A DNA stretch of 64,000 nt from Pseudomonas taiwanensis DSM 21245 (lineage in GTDB: Bacteria; Pseudomonadota; Gammaproteobacteria; Pseudomonadales; Pseudomonadaceae). The translations under genes and the position numbers were made by a program. Positions 8,609 through 16,224 of this stretch are shown here, in pieces (the first letter of the stretch is position 1; each line of letters opens with the position of its first letter). The stretch spans positions 263,355-327,354 of the forward strand of contig NZ_KE384451.1 of the NCBI RefSeq assembly GCF_000425785.1. The letters run 5' to 3'. The notes below the pieces were generated by a model, which made no database searches, had not been told where the DNA came from, and worked only from the letters and a program-made list of their open reading frames with translations.

Positions 8609-8788
8609 TGTCGAGGCCTCTGCCGTATCCAGGGGGCGATACGCGCGCGGCCGAAGTTTTCAGGCGGCTATTGTTGTACAGTTTGCAAGGATCACGTCCA
8701 GCGGCGAATTATGCCTGAATATGCAAGCCGCGGATGAGCACCTGTGTGCCGGGACGACAACTATAAGAACGATCGAGAGCGCCAAGGC

Positions 8789-9406
8789 ATGACCCTCCTC
8801 AACGAATATGACCGGCGCCGAATCGCCGAGGCCATCGCCCGTGCCGAAAAGCGCACCGATGCCGAACTGGTCACCGTGCTGGCGCGCCGCGCCGATGACT
8901 ACGCTTATCTACCGCTATTCTGGGCCGCCGTGCTGGCATTGGCCGTGCCCGGCCTGCTGCAATGGTTGTCTGGCTGGCCGGGCATGCGCGGGCTCCTGGT
9001 CGCCAATGTGTTGCTCTTCGTCGGCTTGTGCCTGCTCTTGCGCAGCCCACGCCTGGCGGGATGGTTGATTCCACAGGCGCTGCGCCGCTGGCGGGCGTCG
9101 CGCCTGGCTCGCCAGCAGTTTCGCGAGCAGAACCTGCAACGCACGGCGGGCGGCACTGGTGTGCTGATTTTCGTCAGCGAGGCCGAGCAGCATGTCGAAA
9201 TACTGGTCGATCGAGGCGTCAGCCAGCACCTGGACGCTGCTGCCAGAGCTGCCATCGTCGCCCGCTTTGCCGAACACGTGCGCCAGGGGCATACCTTGCA
9301 AGGCTTCGTCGAGTGCATCGAGGCTTGTGGCGAATTGCTGAGCGAACACCTGCCATCGACCCACGCCCGCAACGAGCTGCCCAACCGCTTGGTGGTCCTC
9401 GACTGA
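8789..9406 (+). CDS. TPM-domain membrane protein
   Basis: 205 residues from the ATG preceded by AAGG; the longer upstream frame has no similarity or ribosome site. The N-terminal part (YDRRRIAEAIARAEKRTDAELVTVLARR) and C-terminal part (GTGVLIFVSEAEQHVEILVDRGV...) together form a TPM domain split by two transmembrane helices (about 45-95). TPM proteins include YgcG/Psb32/MOLO1-like members and usually accompany LemA; no lemA is adjacent here. The role is unknown, probably membrane-associated. It lies in tandem with the methyltransferase gene 83 bp downstream. Confidence 0.8.
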   Translation: MTLLNEYDRRRIAEAIARAEKRTDAELVTVLARRADDYAYLPLFWAAVLALAVPGLLQWLSGWPGMRGLLVANVLLFVGLCLLLRSPRLAGWLIPQALRRWRASRLARQQFREQNLQRTAGGTGVLIFVSEAEQHVEILVDRGVSQHLDAAARAAIVARFAEHVRQGHTLQGFVECIEACGELLSEHLPSTHARNELPNRLVVLD

Positions 9407-9489
9407 TCGGCTCCCACTGGGTTGTCGTGGCACGGTAGAATGCGCGCATTGCGCTGCGCGCTTCCCGCTATTCGAGGCACCCGTTTTCC

Positions 9490-10710
9490 ATGTCTGCTCG
9501 TACTTTCGCTTCACCCGCGCCGGATGCGCGTGCCCAGTTCCTTGAGCTGCTGGGCGCTGCCATGCACGGCAATACCCTGGTCAAGCTGGTGCTGGCCCGC
9601 CATGTGGGGGCCGACCAGACCTTGCAGCGGATCATGGCCAAGCCAGTGCAAGTCAAAGGGCAGCCCAACCTGTCGCTGGTGTACCGCCACCAGACCCGCG
9701 ATATCACCCGCAACCTGTCATTGGACCAGGCCCTGACGCTGGTCGCCGAGCTGCTGCCGGAGAGTTTTCGCAATGCCCATCTGTTCGACGCTGACGGCGA
9801 AGTGCAGCTGACCTTCAGCAAGAAGGGCAAGCCAATGTTGCAGCGCCATGGCGCCCAAGCCCTCCGCGAAACGTCAGTGAGCACGGGGCACGACCGCGAG
9901 AAGAAGCGTTACCTGGAGCTGTCCCGGCCGTTTCTGCGTGATCTGGGGGTAACTGATGCACAGGGTGCGCTGATCCCTTCCATGTCGCGCAAATGGAAGC
10001 AGATCAACAAGTTCATCGAAGTTTTCGACCATGCGCTGGCCAATGCCCCGGTGCCGGCCGAGCAAGTGCTGCGGGTGGCCGACTTCGGTTCGGGGAAGGG
10101 CTACCTGACCTTCGCCATGCATGATTACCTGCGCAACACGCTTGGCCGTGAAGCCCAGGTGACGGGCGTCGAGTTGCGTCAGGACATGGTCGACCTGTGC
10201 AATGCAGCGGCTTCGCGCCTGGAGCATCCTGGCCTTGAGTTCCAGTGTGGTGATGTTCGCAGTGTGGTGCCAGAGGCCATCGAAGTAATGATTGCCCTGC
10301 ATGCTTGCGACATCGCCACTGACTACGCCATCCACACCGGTATTCGCTGCAACGCCGCGATCATCATGTGCTCGCCATGCTGCCACAAGCAGATCCGCCC
10401 ACAGTTGCACAGTCCAGGGCTGCTACAGCCGATGCTGCAATACGGCCTGCACCTGGGGCAGCAGGCCGAGATGCTGACCGACAGCCTGCGCGCGCTGTAC
10501 CTGGAAGCCTGCGGCTATGAAACCAAGGTGTTCGAATTCATTTCGCTGGAGCACACCAACAAGAACAAGATGATTCTGGCGGTCAAGCGTCGACAGCCGG
10601 TGGACAATGGCGCATTGCTGGAGAAAATCTCGCAGCTCAAGGCGTTCTATGGGGTGCAGGAGCATTGCCTGGAGACGTTGCTCGCCGCCGACGGCCTGAT
10701 CGCTCGCTGA
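9490..10710 (+). CDS. SAM-dependent methyltransferase, METTL25/TRM13-like (Methyltransf_32)
   Basis: 406 residues. A Rossmann SAM-binding motif VADFGSGKGYLTF (about 197-209) is followed by an acidic strand end (VTGVELRQDMVDLC). The signature IALHACDIATDYAI and the cysteine cluster MCSPCCHKQI follow, both characteristic of the Methyltransf_32 / TRM13-METTL25 group, where they bracket the active site. The N-terminal roughly 180 residues form a separate domain with basic patches, possibly RNA-binding. The substrate is unknown: TRM13 modifies tRNA in eukaryotes, but no bacterial substrate can be inferred. The convergent DUF4917 gene ends 4 bp beyond it with no clear terminator between. Confidence 0.8.
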   Translation: MSARTFASPAPDARAQFLELLGAAMHGNTLVKLVLARHVGADQTLQRIMAKPVQVKGQPNLSLVYRHQTRDITRNLSLDQALTLVAELLPESFRNAHLFDADGEVQLTFSKKGKPMLQRHGAQALRETSVSTGHDREKKRYLELSRPFLRDLGVTDAQGALIPSMSRKWKQINKFIEVFDHALANAPVPAEQVLRVADFGSGKGYLTFAMHDYLRNTLGREAQVTGVELRQDMVDLCNAAASRLEHPGLEFQCGDVRSVVPEAIEVMIALHACDIATDYAIHTGIRCNAAIIMCSPCCHKQIRPQLHSPGLLQPMLQYGLHLGQQAEMLTDSLRALYLEACGYETKVFEFISLEHTNKNKMILAVKRRQPVDNGALLEKISQLKAFYGVQEHCLETLLAADGLIAR

Positions 10711-10714
10711 CCCC

Positions 10715-11737
10715 TCAACTGCGCCCGCTCGGTACCTCGATGGCCAACTCCGCCAGCCCCAACGGGTGGCTGCTCGCATCGAAGAAGTGCACTCCCGTTC
10801 CAGGCAAGTCACCGAACCTGTCCATGAAGTGTTGCTTCTGGTTGATTACCGAAGCGTCACTCAATGGTCGGATGGCGATCGCCAGGTAGGCCGGTCGGGC
10901 ATGGCGAATGGCTTCGAGCAAATGCCCGTCTGTGCTGTCCAGGTGTTGTCCGAACAGGCACAGGCCCTGGCTTTCCTGCGCCAGCTGCGTCAGGCACCAG
11001 CCGAGGTAGTCGGAGTTGCGGATGGCGCGCAGTTTTTCGTCGCTGCGTTCTTCATTGACGAACAGTGGCACCTCCCCCGGAATGTTCACGGCGAAGCCAT
11101 CGAGCAGTTCAGCGCATTCGGCACTGCGCTGGCGGGTGGAGCCGTCAGGCAGCTTGAGCAGGTGCATCCCGCCGTGCAGGTGCATGACCCGGGTGCCTTC
11201 GCAGCGGGTGCGGCGCAGGTCGAAGAAGCCTTGTTCGTCGAACAGCGTGGCGAATCCCTGTGGGGCGTGCTGCAGGGCCCACGGCAGAATCAGGTCGTAG
11301 TTGCTGGTATAGACGCTGCGGTACTGTCGCAAGGCCTGGTTGATGGTTGTCAATGTGCTCGCCGGCATCAGCGACCAGGGCAGGTGCACGGTGCGCACGG
11401 CGTGGATCAGTGCTTCCTTGATCGAGTAATAGCGGTTCAGGGGGGCAGTGGAGTTGATCGCCAACGCAGCATTGGCACGTACGGTATGGTTGAGGGTGCT
11501 GAGTACCGTCTCGAACATCTCCGTGCCCAGGGACTTGAACAGGGCTTGGTCGCTGACAGCAAGGCCTTTCTTGCGTCCGGCACGCTGGGCTTGTTCGAAC
11601 AGCGAAAAGTAGCCGAACGGTTTCCACAGTGCACGGCTGGCACCATTGCCCAGCAGCAGGGCGTCGCAGCGGTGGCGTTGGTGGAGGTCGGGCCAGGTGG
11701 CGAGGTGGGCGTCGAGTGCAGGCATGCGAAGGTCCAT
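10715..11737 (-). CDS. DUF4917 family protein with SIR2-like motifs
   Basis: 340 residues recognised as DUF4917. The sequence contains the motif order of SIR2/SIR2-like Rossmann enzymes: LLLGNGASRAL (about 27-37, nucleotide-binding GNGxS), YTSNYDLIL (T-x-NYD), VMHLHGGMHLL (LHG) and LCLFGQHLDSTDGHLL (FG-x-SL-x-D-x-H-like). SIR2-like domains of this sort often hydrolyse NAD+ and appear in anti-phage systems, but I see no partner gene (no argonaute, Thoeris or HerA), and the neighbours are ordinary chromosomal genes. The start is uncertain: ATG at 11737 or the ATG four codons in, neither with a strong ribosome site. Confidence 0.75.
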   Translation of the reverse strand: MDLRMPALDAHLATWPDLHQRHRCDALLLGNGASRALWKPFGYFSLFEQAQRAGRKKGLAVSDQALFKSLGTEMFETVLSTLNHTVRANAALAINSTAPLNRYYSIKEALIHAVRTVHLPWSLMPASTLTTINQALRQYRSVYTSNYDLILPWALQHAPQGFATLFDEQGFFDLRRTRCEGTRVMHLHGGMHLLKLPDGSTRQRSAECAELLDGFAVNIPGEVPLFVNEERSDEKLRAIRNSDYLGWCLTQLAQESQGLCLFGQHLDSTDGHLLEAIRHARPAYLAIAIRPLSDASVINQKQHFMDRFGDLPGTGVHFFDASSHPLGLAELAIEVPSGRS

Positions 11738-11884
11738 TCGGTGGAGCGGGGCGGGGCGACTTTAGCATGTCGGGCAAGGCGAGGGTGGCTGGCTACCCAA
11801 AGGGCACACGCCACACAGCTTGCTCGCCCTCTGGACGCCGCCCCAGCCATGAAGTAGCGACCCCCGCCTGTGGCCTGCTGGCAA

Positions 11885-13594
11885 TCACTCGGGAGCAGGG
11901 TTCCGTTGCGGGTTCCGGCTCCTGTTGCGCCATAACCGATACGCCCTTATCCCCGCGCGAACCGAGCCGAACAGCAGCTTGTCTTCCATTTCCCGCGCCA
12001 TACCGGAGCGCACCAGCATGCGCAGGAACGTGCCACGGGCACGGGCGATGGCGAAGTGGATGCCCTGGGCCGAGAGGGTATCGCGCACTTCGCGCAGGGC
12101 GGCGATGCCGCTGACATCGATACGGGTCACCGCTTCGGCGTCGAACAGTACGGCCTTGGGCTCGGCCTGGCTTTGCACCGCTTCGAGCAGGCGCATCTTG
12201 AAGTAGTCGGCGTTGAAGAACAGGATCGCGTCATCGAAACGGTACACCACCAGGCCCGGCACGGTGCGGGCTTCCTTGTGGAGGCGGATGTCGACCTGGC
12301 CTTCTGTTCCTGGCAGCCAGCCCAGCACGGCGTCGGTGGGTTGGTAGATGCTGTACAGCAAGCGCAGGATCGCAAGGGTCACTGCGAAGACGATGCCTGG
12401 CAGTACGCCCAGGCTCAGTACGCCGACGGTGGTCAACAAACACAACCAGAACTCGAAGCGGCTCAGGCGTTTGATATGCTCAAGGGACTTGATGTCGATC
12501 AGCCCCCAGCCGGCCATCAGCAGCACGGCTCCGAGCGCGGCCTGTGGAATCCAGGCCATGGGGGCGGTGAAAAACAGCAGTATCAGCGCAATCACCAGGG
12601 CGGCGATGATGCCCACCAGCTGGCTCTTGCCACCGACCATGTCATTGACCGCCGTACGCGAGTCCGCGCCGCTGATGGCAAAGCCTTGGGAAATACCAGC
12701 GGCCAGGTTGCTCACGCCAAGGGCCACGAACTCATGGTTGGCGTTGATCGCGTAGCCGTGGCGTGCGGCGAAACTGCGTGCGGTGAGCATGGCGCTGCAG
12801 AAGCTGACGGTGGCGATACCCAGGGCGTCGCGCAGCAAGCTTTTGGTTTCCGCCAGGTTGCTCTGTGGCCAGGCCAACTGGGGAATGCCGGCCGGCACCG
12901 GACCGAGGATGGCCACCCCGAAGCGGTCCAGACCGAACAGGCCGACCACCAAGGTGAACAGTGCAACGGTGACCAGTGCCGCCGGTAGGCGCGGGTGGCG
13001 TCTTGGCAGCCACACCAACAGGCCCAAGGCGGCGAGGCCAATGATCAGCGTCAGCCAATGGATCTCGCCCAAGCGCTGGGCAAAGTTGATCAGGCTGAGA
13101 ATGAAACCGTCACCTTCGATCTTGAAGCCCACCACCTTCGACATTTGCCCAGCGATCAGGCTCAGGCCGATGCCGTTGAGGTAGCCGATCAGAATGGGCC
13201 GGGAGAAGAAGCTGGCGATGAATCCGGCCCGGGCAAGCCCTGCGCCGATCAGCATGACCCCCACCAGCACCGTAACGATCACCGAAAGTTCGGCGATGCG
13301 TTGCGGATCACCCATCGCCAACGGCGCCACGGCGCCTGCGATCATTGCGCAGGTGGCAGCATCGGGGCCGACCATCAGTTGGCGCGAGCTGCCGACCAGG
13401 GCATAGACCATCATTGGCAGTACGCAGGCATACAGACCGTATTGGGGGGGCAGGCCGACGATTTGCGCGTAGGCAATGGCGATGGGAATCTGGATCGCCG
13501 CCACGGACAGGCCTGCCTGCAGGTCGGCGTGGAACCAGTCACGGCGGTAATGCAGCAGGTTGGCCAGGCCCGGCAACCAGCGGGAAAGAAACAT
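11885..13594 (-). CDS. SulP-family anion transporter with STAS domain
   Basis: 569 residues. The N-terminal transmembrane core (about residues 20-410) carries the SulP signature region, with QIPIAIAYAQIVGLPPQYGLY and the conserved RTAVNDMVGG segment. The C-terminal cytoplasmic STAS domain (about 435-545) contains FDAEAVTRIDVSGIAALREV. Family members carry sulfate, bicarbonate, C4-dicarboxylates or other anions as proton or sodium symporters; the substrate cannot be read from the sequence, and no carbonic anhydrase or cys gene adjoins it. The gene is alone, with the tRNA-Gly terminator 145 bp upstream. Confidence 0.88.
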   Translation of the reverse strand: MFLSRWLPGLANLLHYRRDWFHADLQAGLSVAAIQIPIAIAYAQIVGLPPQYGLYACVLPMMVYALVGSSRQLMVGPDAATCAMIAGAVAPLAMGDPQRIAELSVIVTVLVGVMLIGAGLARAGFIASFFSRPILIGYLNGIGLSLIAGQMSKVVGFKIEGDGFILSLINFAQRLGEIHWLTLIIGLAALGLLVWLPRRHPRLPAALVTVALFTLVVGLFGLDRFGVAILGPVPAGIPQLAWPQSNLAETKSLLRDALGIATVSFCSAMLTARSFAARHGYAINANHEFVALGVSNLAAGISQGFAISGADSRTAVNDMVGGKSQLVGIIAALVIALILLFFTAPMAWIPQAALGAVLLMAGWGLIDIKSLEHIKRLSRFEFWLCLLTTVGVLSLGVLPGIVFAVTLAILRLLYSIYQPTDAVLGWLPGTEGQVDIRLHKEARTVPGLVVYRFDDAILFFNADYFKMRLLEAVQSQAEPKAVLFDAEAVTRIDVSGIAALREVRDTLSAQGIHFAIARARGTFLRMLVRSGMAREMEDKLLFGSVRAGIRAYRLWRNRSRNPQRNPAPE

Positions 13595-13738
13595 ACGCGG
13601 TCCTTTCGAAATGTTTCACGAGTCCATGGAACATATGCCTGGCAAATTGCTTTGCCGGCAAGTGAATAGTGCGGCGGGAATTCAAGCCGAATGGGTGGCA
13701 CATGGCCATAGGGCCAGATCAAGGAAAAGGCAGAAACG

Positions 13739-13760
13739 AAAAAAGGAGCCGAGGCTCCTT
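13739..13760 (-). terminator. Intrinsic terminator of tRNA-Gly
   Basis: On the minus strand: AAGGAGCC-TC-GGCTCCTT followed by a T run, 45 nt beyond the tRNA 3' end. Confidence 0.85.
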
Positions 13761-13804
13761 CTGACAGCGATGACGTTGCTGGAACGTCATGCGGGAATGC
13801 GATG

Positions 13805-13878
13805 TGGAGCGGGTAGAGGGAATCGAACCCTCGTCGGAAGCTTGGGAAGCTACTGTTCTACCATTAAACTATACCCGC
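13805..13878 (-). tRNA. glyU: tRNA-Gly, anticodon CCC
   Basis: 74 nt with encoded CCA. The minus strand begins GCGGGTATAG and has the D-loop AATGGTAGA, the anticodon arm with loop TTCCCAA (anticodon CCC), the T-arm GGGTTCGATTCCC and acceptor closure TACCCGC + TCCA. It closely resembles E. coli glyU. No integrase or flanking repeat indicates an integrated element here. Confidence 0.95.
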
Positions 13879-13989
13879 GTAGACGGTCGACTTTTTACCA
13901 GAACCCTCCTTCCTTGAGAAGCCCAAGTTATAAAAAAGCTGTCGGCGACCCATAGCCTGCGGGTGAACGGCTACGGGACGCCGATGCGC

Positions 13990-14874
13990 TCAGATGGCCA
14001 GTGCATGTTGCCCCGGGACGAAGTTGAAGCGTTGACGGGTTTCACGCACGGTTGGCTTGAGGAAGCCCAGCACGACATCACGGGTTTCCTCGCAGGCGGC
14101 CTTGTGCTCCATGTCGAGGAAGTGGCCAGCATCGCGGATCACGCTGAAGTGGCTCTTGCCAACGTGCTGGCTGAAGTGCCGGGCATCCTCGGCGGTGGTG
14201 TACTCGTCGCGATCACCGTTGATGAACAGCACCGGAATGTCGATGTTGACCGCAGCTTTCAGTGCACGCTCCAGGTCGTGTTGCAGCACTTGATTGATGT
14301 GGAAGTGCATCTGTGCGTACTCGTGGCTGTCCAGGCTGCTGACATGCCGGTAGTTGAAGCGCTTGAACAGCGACGGCAGGTGCTTGCCAATGGTGTCGTT
14401 GACCAGGTTGCCCACCTGGTAGCGGTCGCAGGCAGCCAGGTACTGGCATCCGCGCTCCAGGTAGTCGCGCATCGCTTCGTTGATGATTGGCGAGAACGAG
14501 CTGACCACCGCTTTCTTCACCAGTCGCGGCTGGTGCGCCAGCGCCAGCAGGGTACAGGCGCCACCCCAGGAGAACGACATTACGTGGTCGGCGCGGAAGT
14601 GCTCGATCAGCTCAAGAAGAATGTGCGCTTCGGTCTCCTTGGTGATCAGGCGCTCCTGGCGGTTGTGGGGCTTGGACTTGCCTGCATAGGGCTGGTCGTA
14701 CAGCACCACGTTGAATTGTGGGTGCAGGTTGCGCACCGTCTGGGCGAACGAGGCCGTAGTGGCCAGCGACCCGTTGATCAGGATGATCGTTTTTTCGGCC
14801 GCTTCCGCGCGATAGAACTCCGTGTAAACCCGATACTGACCTTGAATATCAAGTACAGCAATTTCTGGCCTCAT
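13990..14874 (-). CDS. phaG: (R)-3-hydroxydecanoyl-ACP:CoA transacylase / 3-hydroxyacyl-ACP thioesterase PhaG
   Basis: 294 residues, closely matching P. putida PhaG. It is an alpha/beta-hydrolase fold enzyme that draws (R)-3-hydroxyacyl groups from fatty-acid synthesis to make mcl-polyhydroxyalkanoate precursors. The visible key residues are Ser102 (SFSWGG), the HX4D acyltransferase motif His177-Asp182 (HVSSLD), Asp223 and His251 (DAGHFLDME). It is close in sequence to RhlA. The gene stands alone, away from the pha synthase cluster, as is known for P. putida. AGGAGT precedes the ATG, and the 400-bp upstream region should hold its nitrogen-responsive promoter. Confidence 0.95.
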   Translation of the reverse strand: MRPEIAVLDIQGQYRVYTEFYRAEAAEKTIILINGSLATTASFAQTVRNLHPQFNVVLYDQPYAGKSKPHNRQERLITKETEAHILLELIEHFRADHVMSFSWGGACTLLALAHQPRLVKKAVVSSFSPIINEAMRDYLERGCQYLAACDRYQVGNLVNDTIGKHLPSLFKRFNYRHVSSLDSHEYAQMHFHINQVLQHDLERALKAAVNIDIPVLFINGDRDEYTTAEDARHFSQHVGKSHFSVIRDAGHFLDMEHKAACEETRDVVLGFLKPTVRETRQRFNFVPGQHALAI

Positions 14875-15276
14875 GTCTTCGACTCCTGGCGCAAAAAGGG
14901 TATTCGCGTCACCTAGGGTGCACGTTCTTTATGACAGGTAGGCATACGCCTGAAGAGAAACCGGGGGCCCTGTGTCGATCCTTGGCACGTGTGTCGACGG
15001 TATTGTTTTTCGCGGGCGATTCGCCGTGCCCCAAGGCATCGAGGCCCTGGGTGGCCGGCAAAAGGCGTCTTGGACTGCGTGTGTGACTAGCAAGTCACAT
15101 GCAGACTGACGATTTGGATTCAAGCAGCAGGTGCGGGATCCCGCAAGTGCCGTTCAGGGAAAAATGTGACGTTGGCCGCTGGACGGTCGTGTGTCGATCA
15201 TCTGCCGCCTGCCGGGGGGCCTTGGTCGGCACGCCGGCTCCCGCCTTCGCCGCTTTTCGTGGCCCTGGAAGGTGAG
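14875..15276. other. phaG upstream region, no gene seen
   Basis: 402 bp between phaG and rsuA, both on the minus strand. It holds the phaG ribosome site and presumably its promoter. I looked for a sigma-54 site on the phaG strand and found none; a TGGCAC at about 14982 is on the other strand and lacks a -12 box. No convincing ORF, tRNA or terminator was found. Confidence 0.5.
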
Positions 15277-15969
15277 CTAGACCGAGGCGATTTCCTCGGC
15301 TGTCAGCGCCCTGAACGCCCCTGGCTCAAGGGCTGGGTCCAGTTGAATCGGGCCCATGCTTTCCCGGTGCAGCCCCACGACTTTGTTGTCGAAGTGCCCG
15401 AACATGCGCTTGACCTGGTGGTAACGTCCTTCGACGATTGCCAGCCGGGCCTGCCGCGGGCCGAGGATGTCCAGTTGGGCAGGCAGGGTGGTGAGGTTTT
15501 CGAAGGCGAAGTAGAAGCCTTCCCGGAACCTGGCGACATAGTGGTCGCCGATCTCGTCCTCGGTCTCGACCAGGTAGCGTTTGGGCAGTTTGGTCCTGGG
15601 CTGGGTGAGTCGTCTCGACCATTGGCCGTCATTGGTCAGGATCATCAGGCCGGTGGTGTTGTAGTCCAGGCGTCCGGCGATGTGCAGGCCGTCTCGCTGC
15701 TCGGCGGGTAGCAGGTCCAGCACCGTGCGGTGCCGAGGGTCCTGTGTGGCGCTGACGCAACCGGTGGGCTTGTGCAGCATCAGGTAGCGAGCCGGGTAGC
15801 CTGCCTGAAGCAACTTGTCGTCCACTTCGATGCGGCTGAAGTCGTTCACTTCCAGCAGTGGGTCATGCGCCACCTCGCCATTCACTCGCACACGTCGTTG
15901 TGCCAGCAGTCGTCGCACCTGCTGACGGTTGTAGTCGGGGAGATTGGCGAGGAAACGGTCAAGTCGCAT
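15277..15969 (-). CDS. rsuA: 16S rRNA pseudouridine(516) synthase RsuA
   Basis: 230 residues with an N-terminal S4 RNA-binding domain (MRLDRFLANLPDYNRQQVRRLL, ending by about 50) and a pseudouridine synthase domain. The catalytic motif is GRLDYNTTGLMILT with Asp102, the same position as in E. coli RsuA. KPTGCVSATQDPRHRTV and VEGRYHQVKRMF are further RsuA-branch features. It isomerises a single uridine in helix 18 of 16S rRNA. Confidence 0.92.
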   Translation of the reverse strand: MRLDRFLANLPDYNRQQVRRLLAQRRVRVNGEVAHDPLLEVNDFSRIEVDDKLLQAGYPARYLMLHKPTGCVSATQDPRHRTVLDLLPAEQRDGLHIAGRLDYNTTGLMILTNDGQWSRRLTQPRTKLPKRYLVETEDEIGDHYVARFREGFYFAFENLTTLPAQLDILGPRQARLAIVEGRYHQVKRMFGHFDNKVVGLHRESMGPIQLDPALEPGAFRALTAEEIASV

Positions 15970-16002
15970 GAGGCACGGCAGGGATAACAGCGGGGGGGCA
16001 GT

Positions 16003-16224
16003 CTAGCGCGTTGGCGAGTCGGGCGCTGCTTCGAGTTGTGCCAGAACACCGGCACAGCGTGGACACAGGCAGGCCTTGTCGCGCAGCTCGGCGGGCAGGG
16101 CCTGGAGCACGGCGGGGTCGATGGCCACGCCAAAGCACCAGCAAGCCTGGGTGGCGCTGCGTGGATCGGCCAAGGTGCACTGGTTGGGGGCGCCACAGGC
16201 GGGGCAGTGCTGCTTGTCATTCAT
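16003..16224 (-). CDS. Small cysteine-rich CWC-family protein
   Basis: 73 residues from MNDKQHCPACG. Cys pairs CPAC (7-10) and CWC (28-30), with CLCPRC near residue 54, match the cysteine-rich CWC family and would hold one or two zinc ions. The function is unknown. Its ATG overlaps the stop of the diguanylate cyclase gene by 8 nt (16217-16224), so the two are translated from one mRNA and may be functionally linked. A longer in-frame start lies inside the cyclase gene and is not preferred. Confidence 0.8.
   Translation of the reverse strand: MNDKQHCPACGAPNQCTLADPRSATQACWCFGVAIDPAVLQALPAELRDKACLCPRCAGVLAQLEAAPDSPTR

Noticed and set aside
6101..8737. 878-codon plus-strand frame opposite bglX
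   Set aside because: Antisense to a full-length GH3 enzyme; composition is typical of a GC-rich shadow frame.
13805..13990. tRNA-Gly considered as an integration site
   Set aside because: No integrase gene, no repeated tRNA 3' end nearby, and phaG and SulP genes on the two sides are ordinary chromosomal genes.
14975..15000. TTGGCACGTGTGTCG considered as a sigma-54 promoter
   Set aside because: It lies on the strand opposite to phaG and lacks the TTGC -12 element at the required distance.
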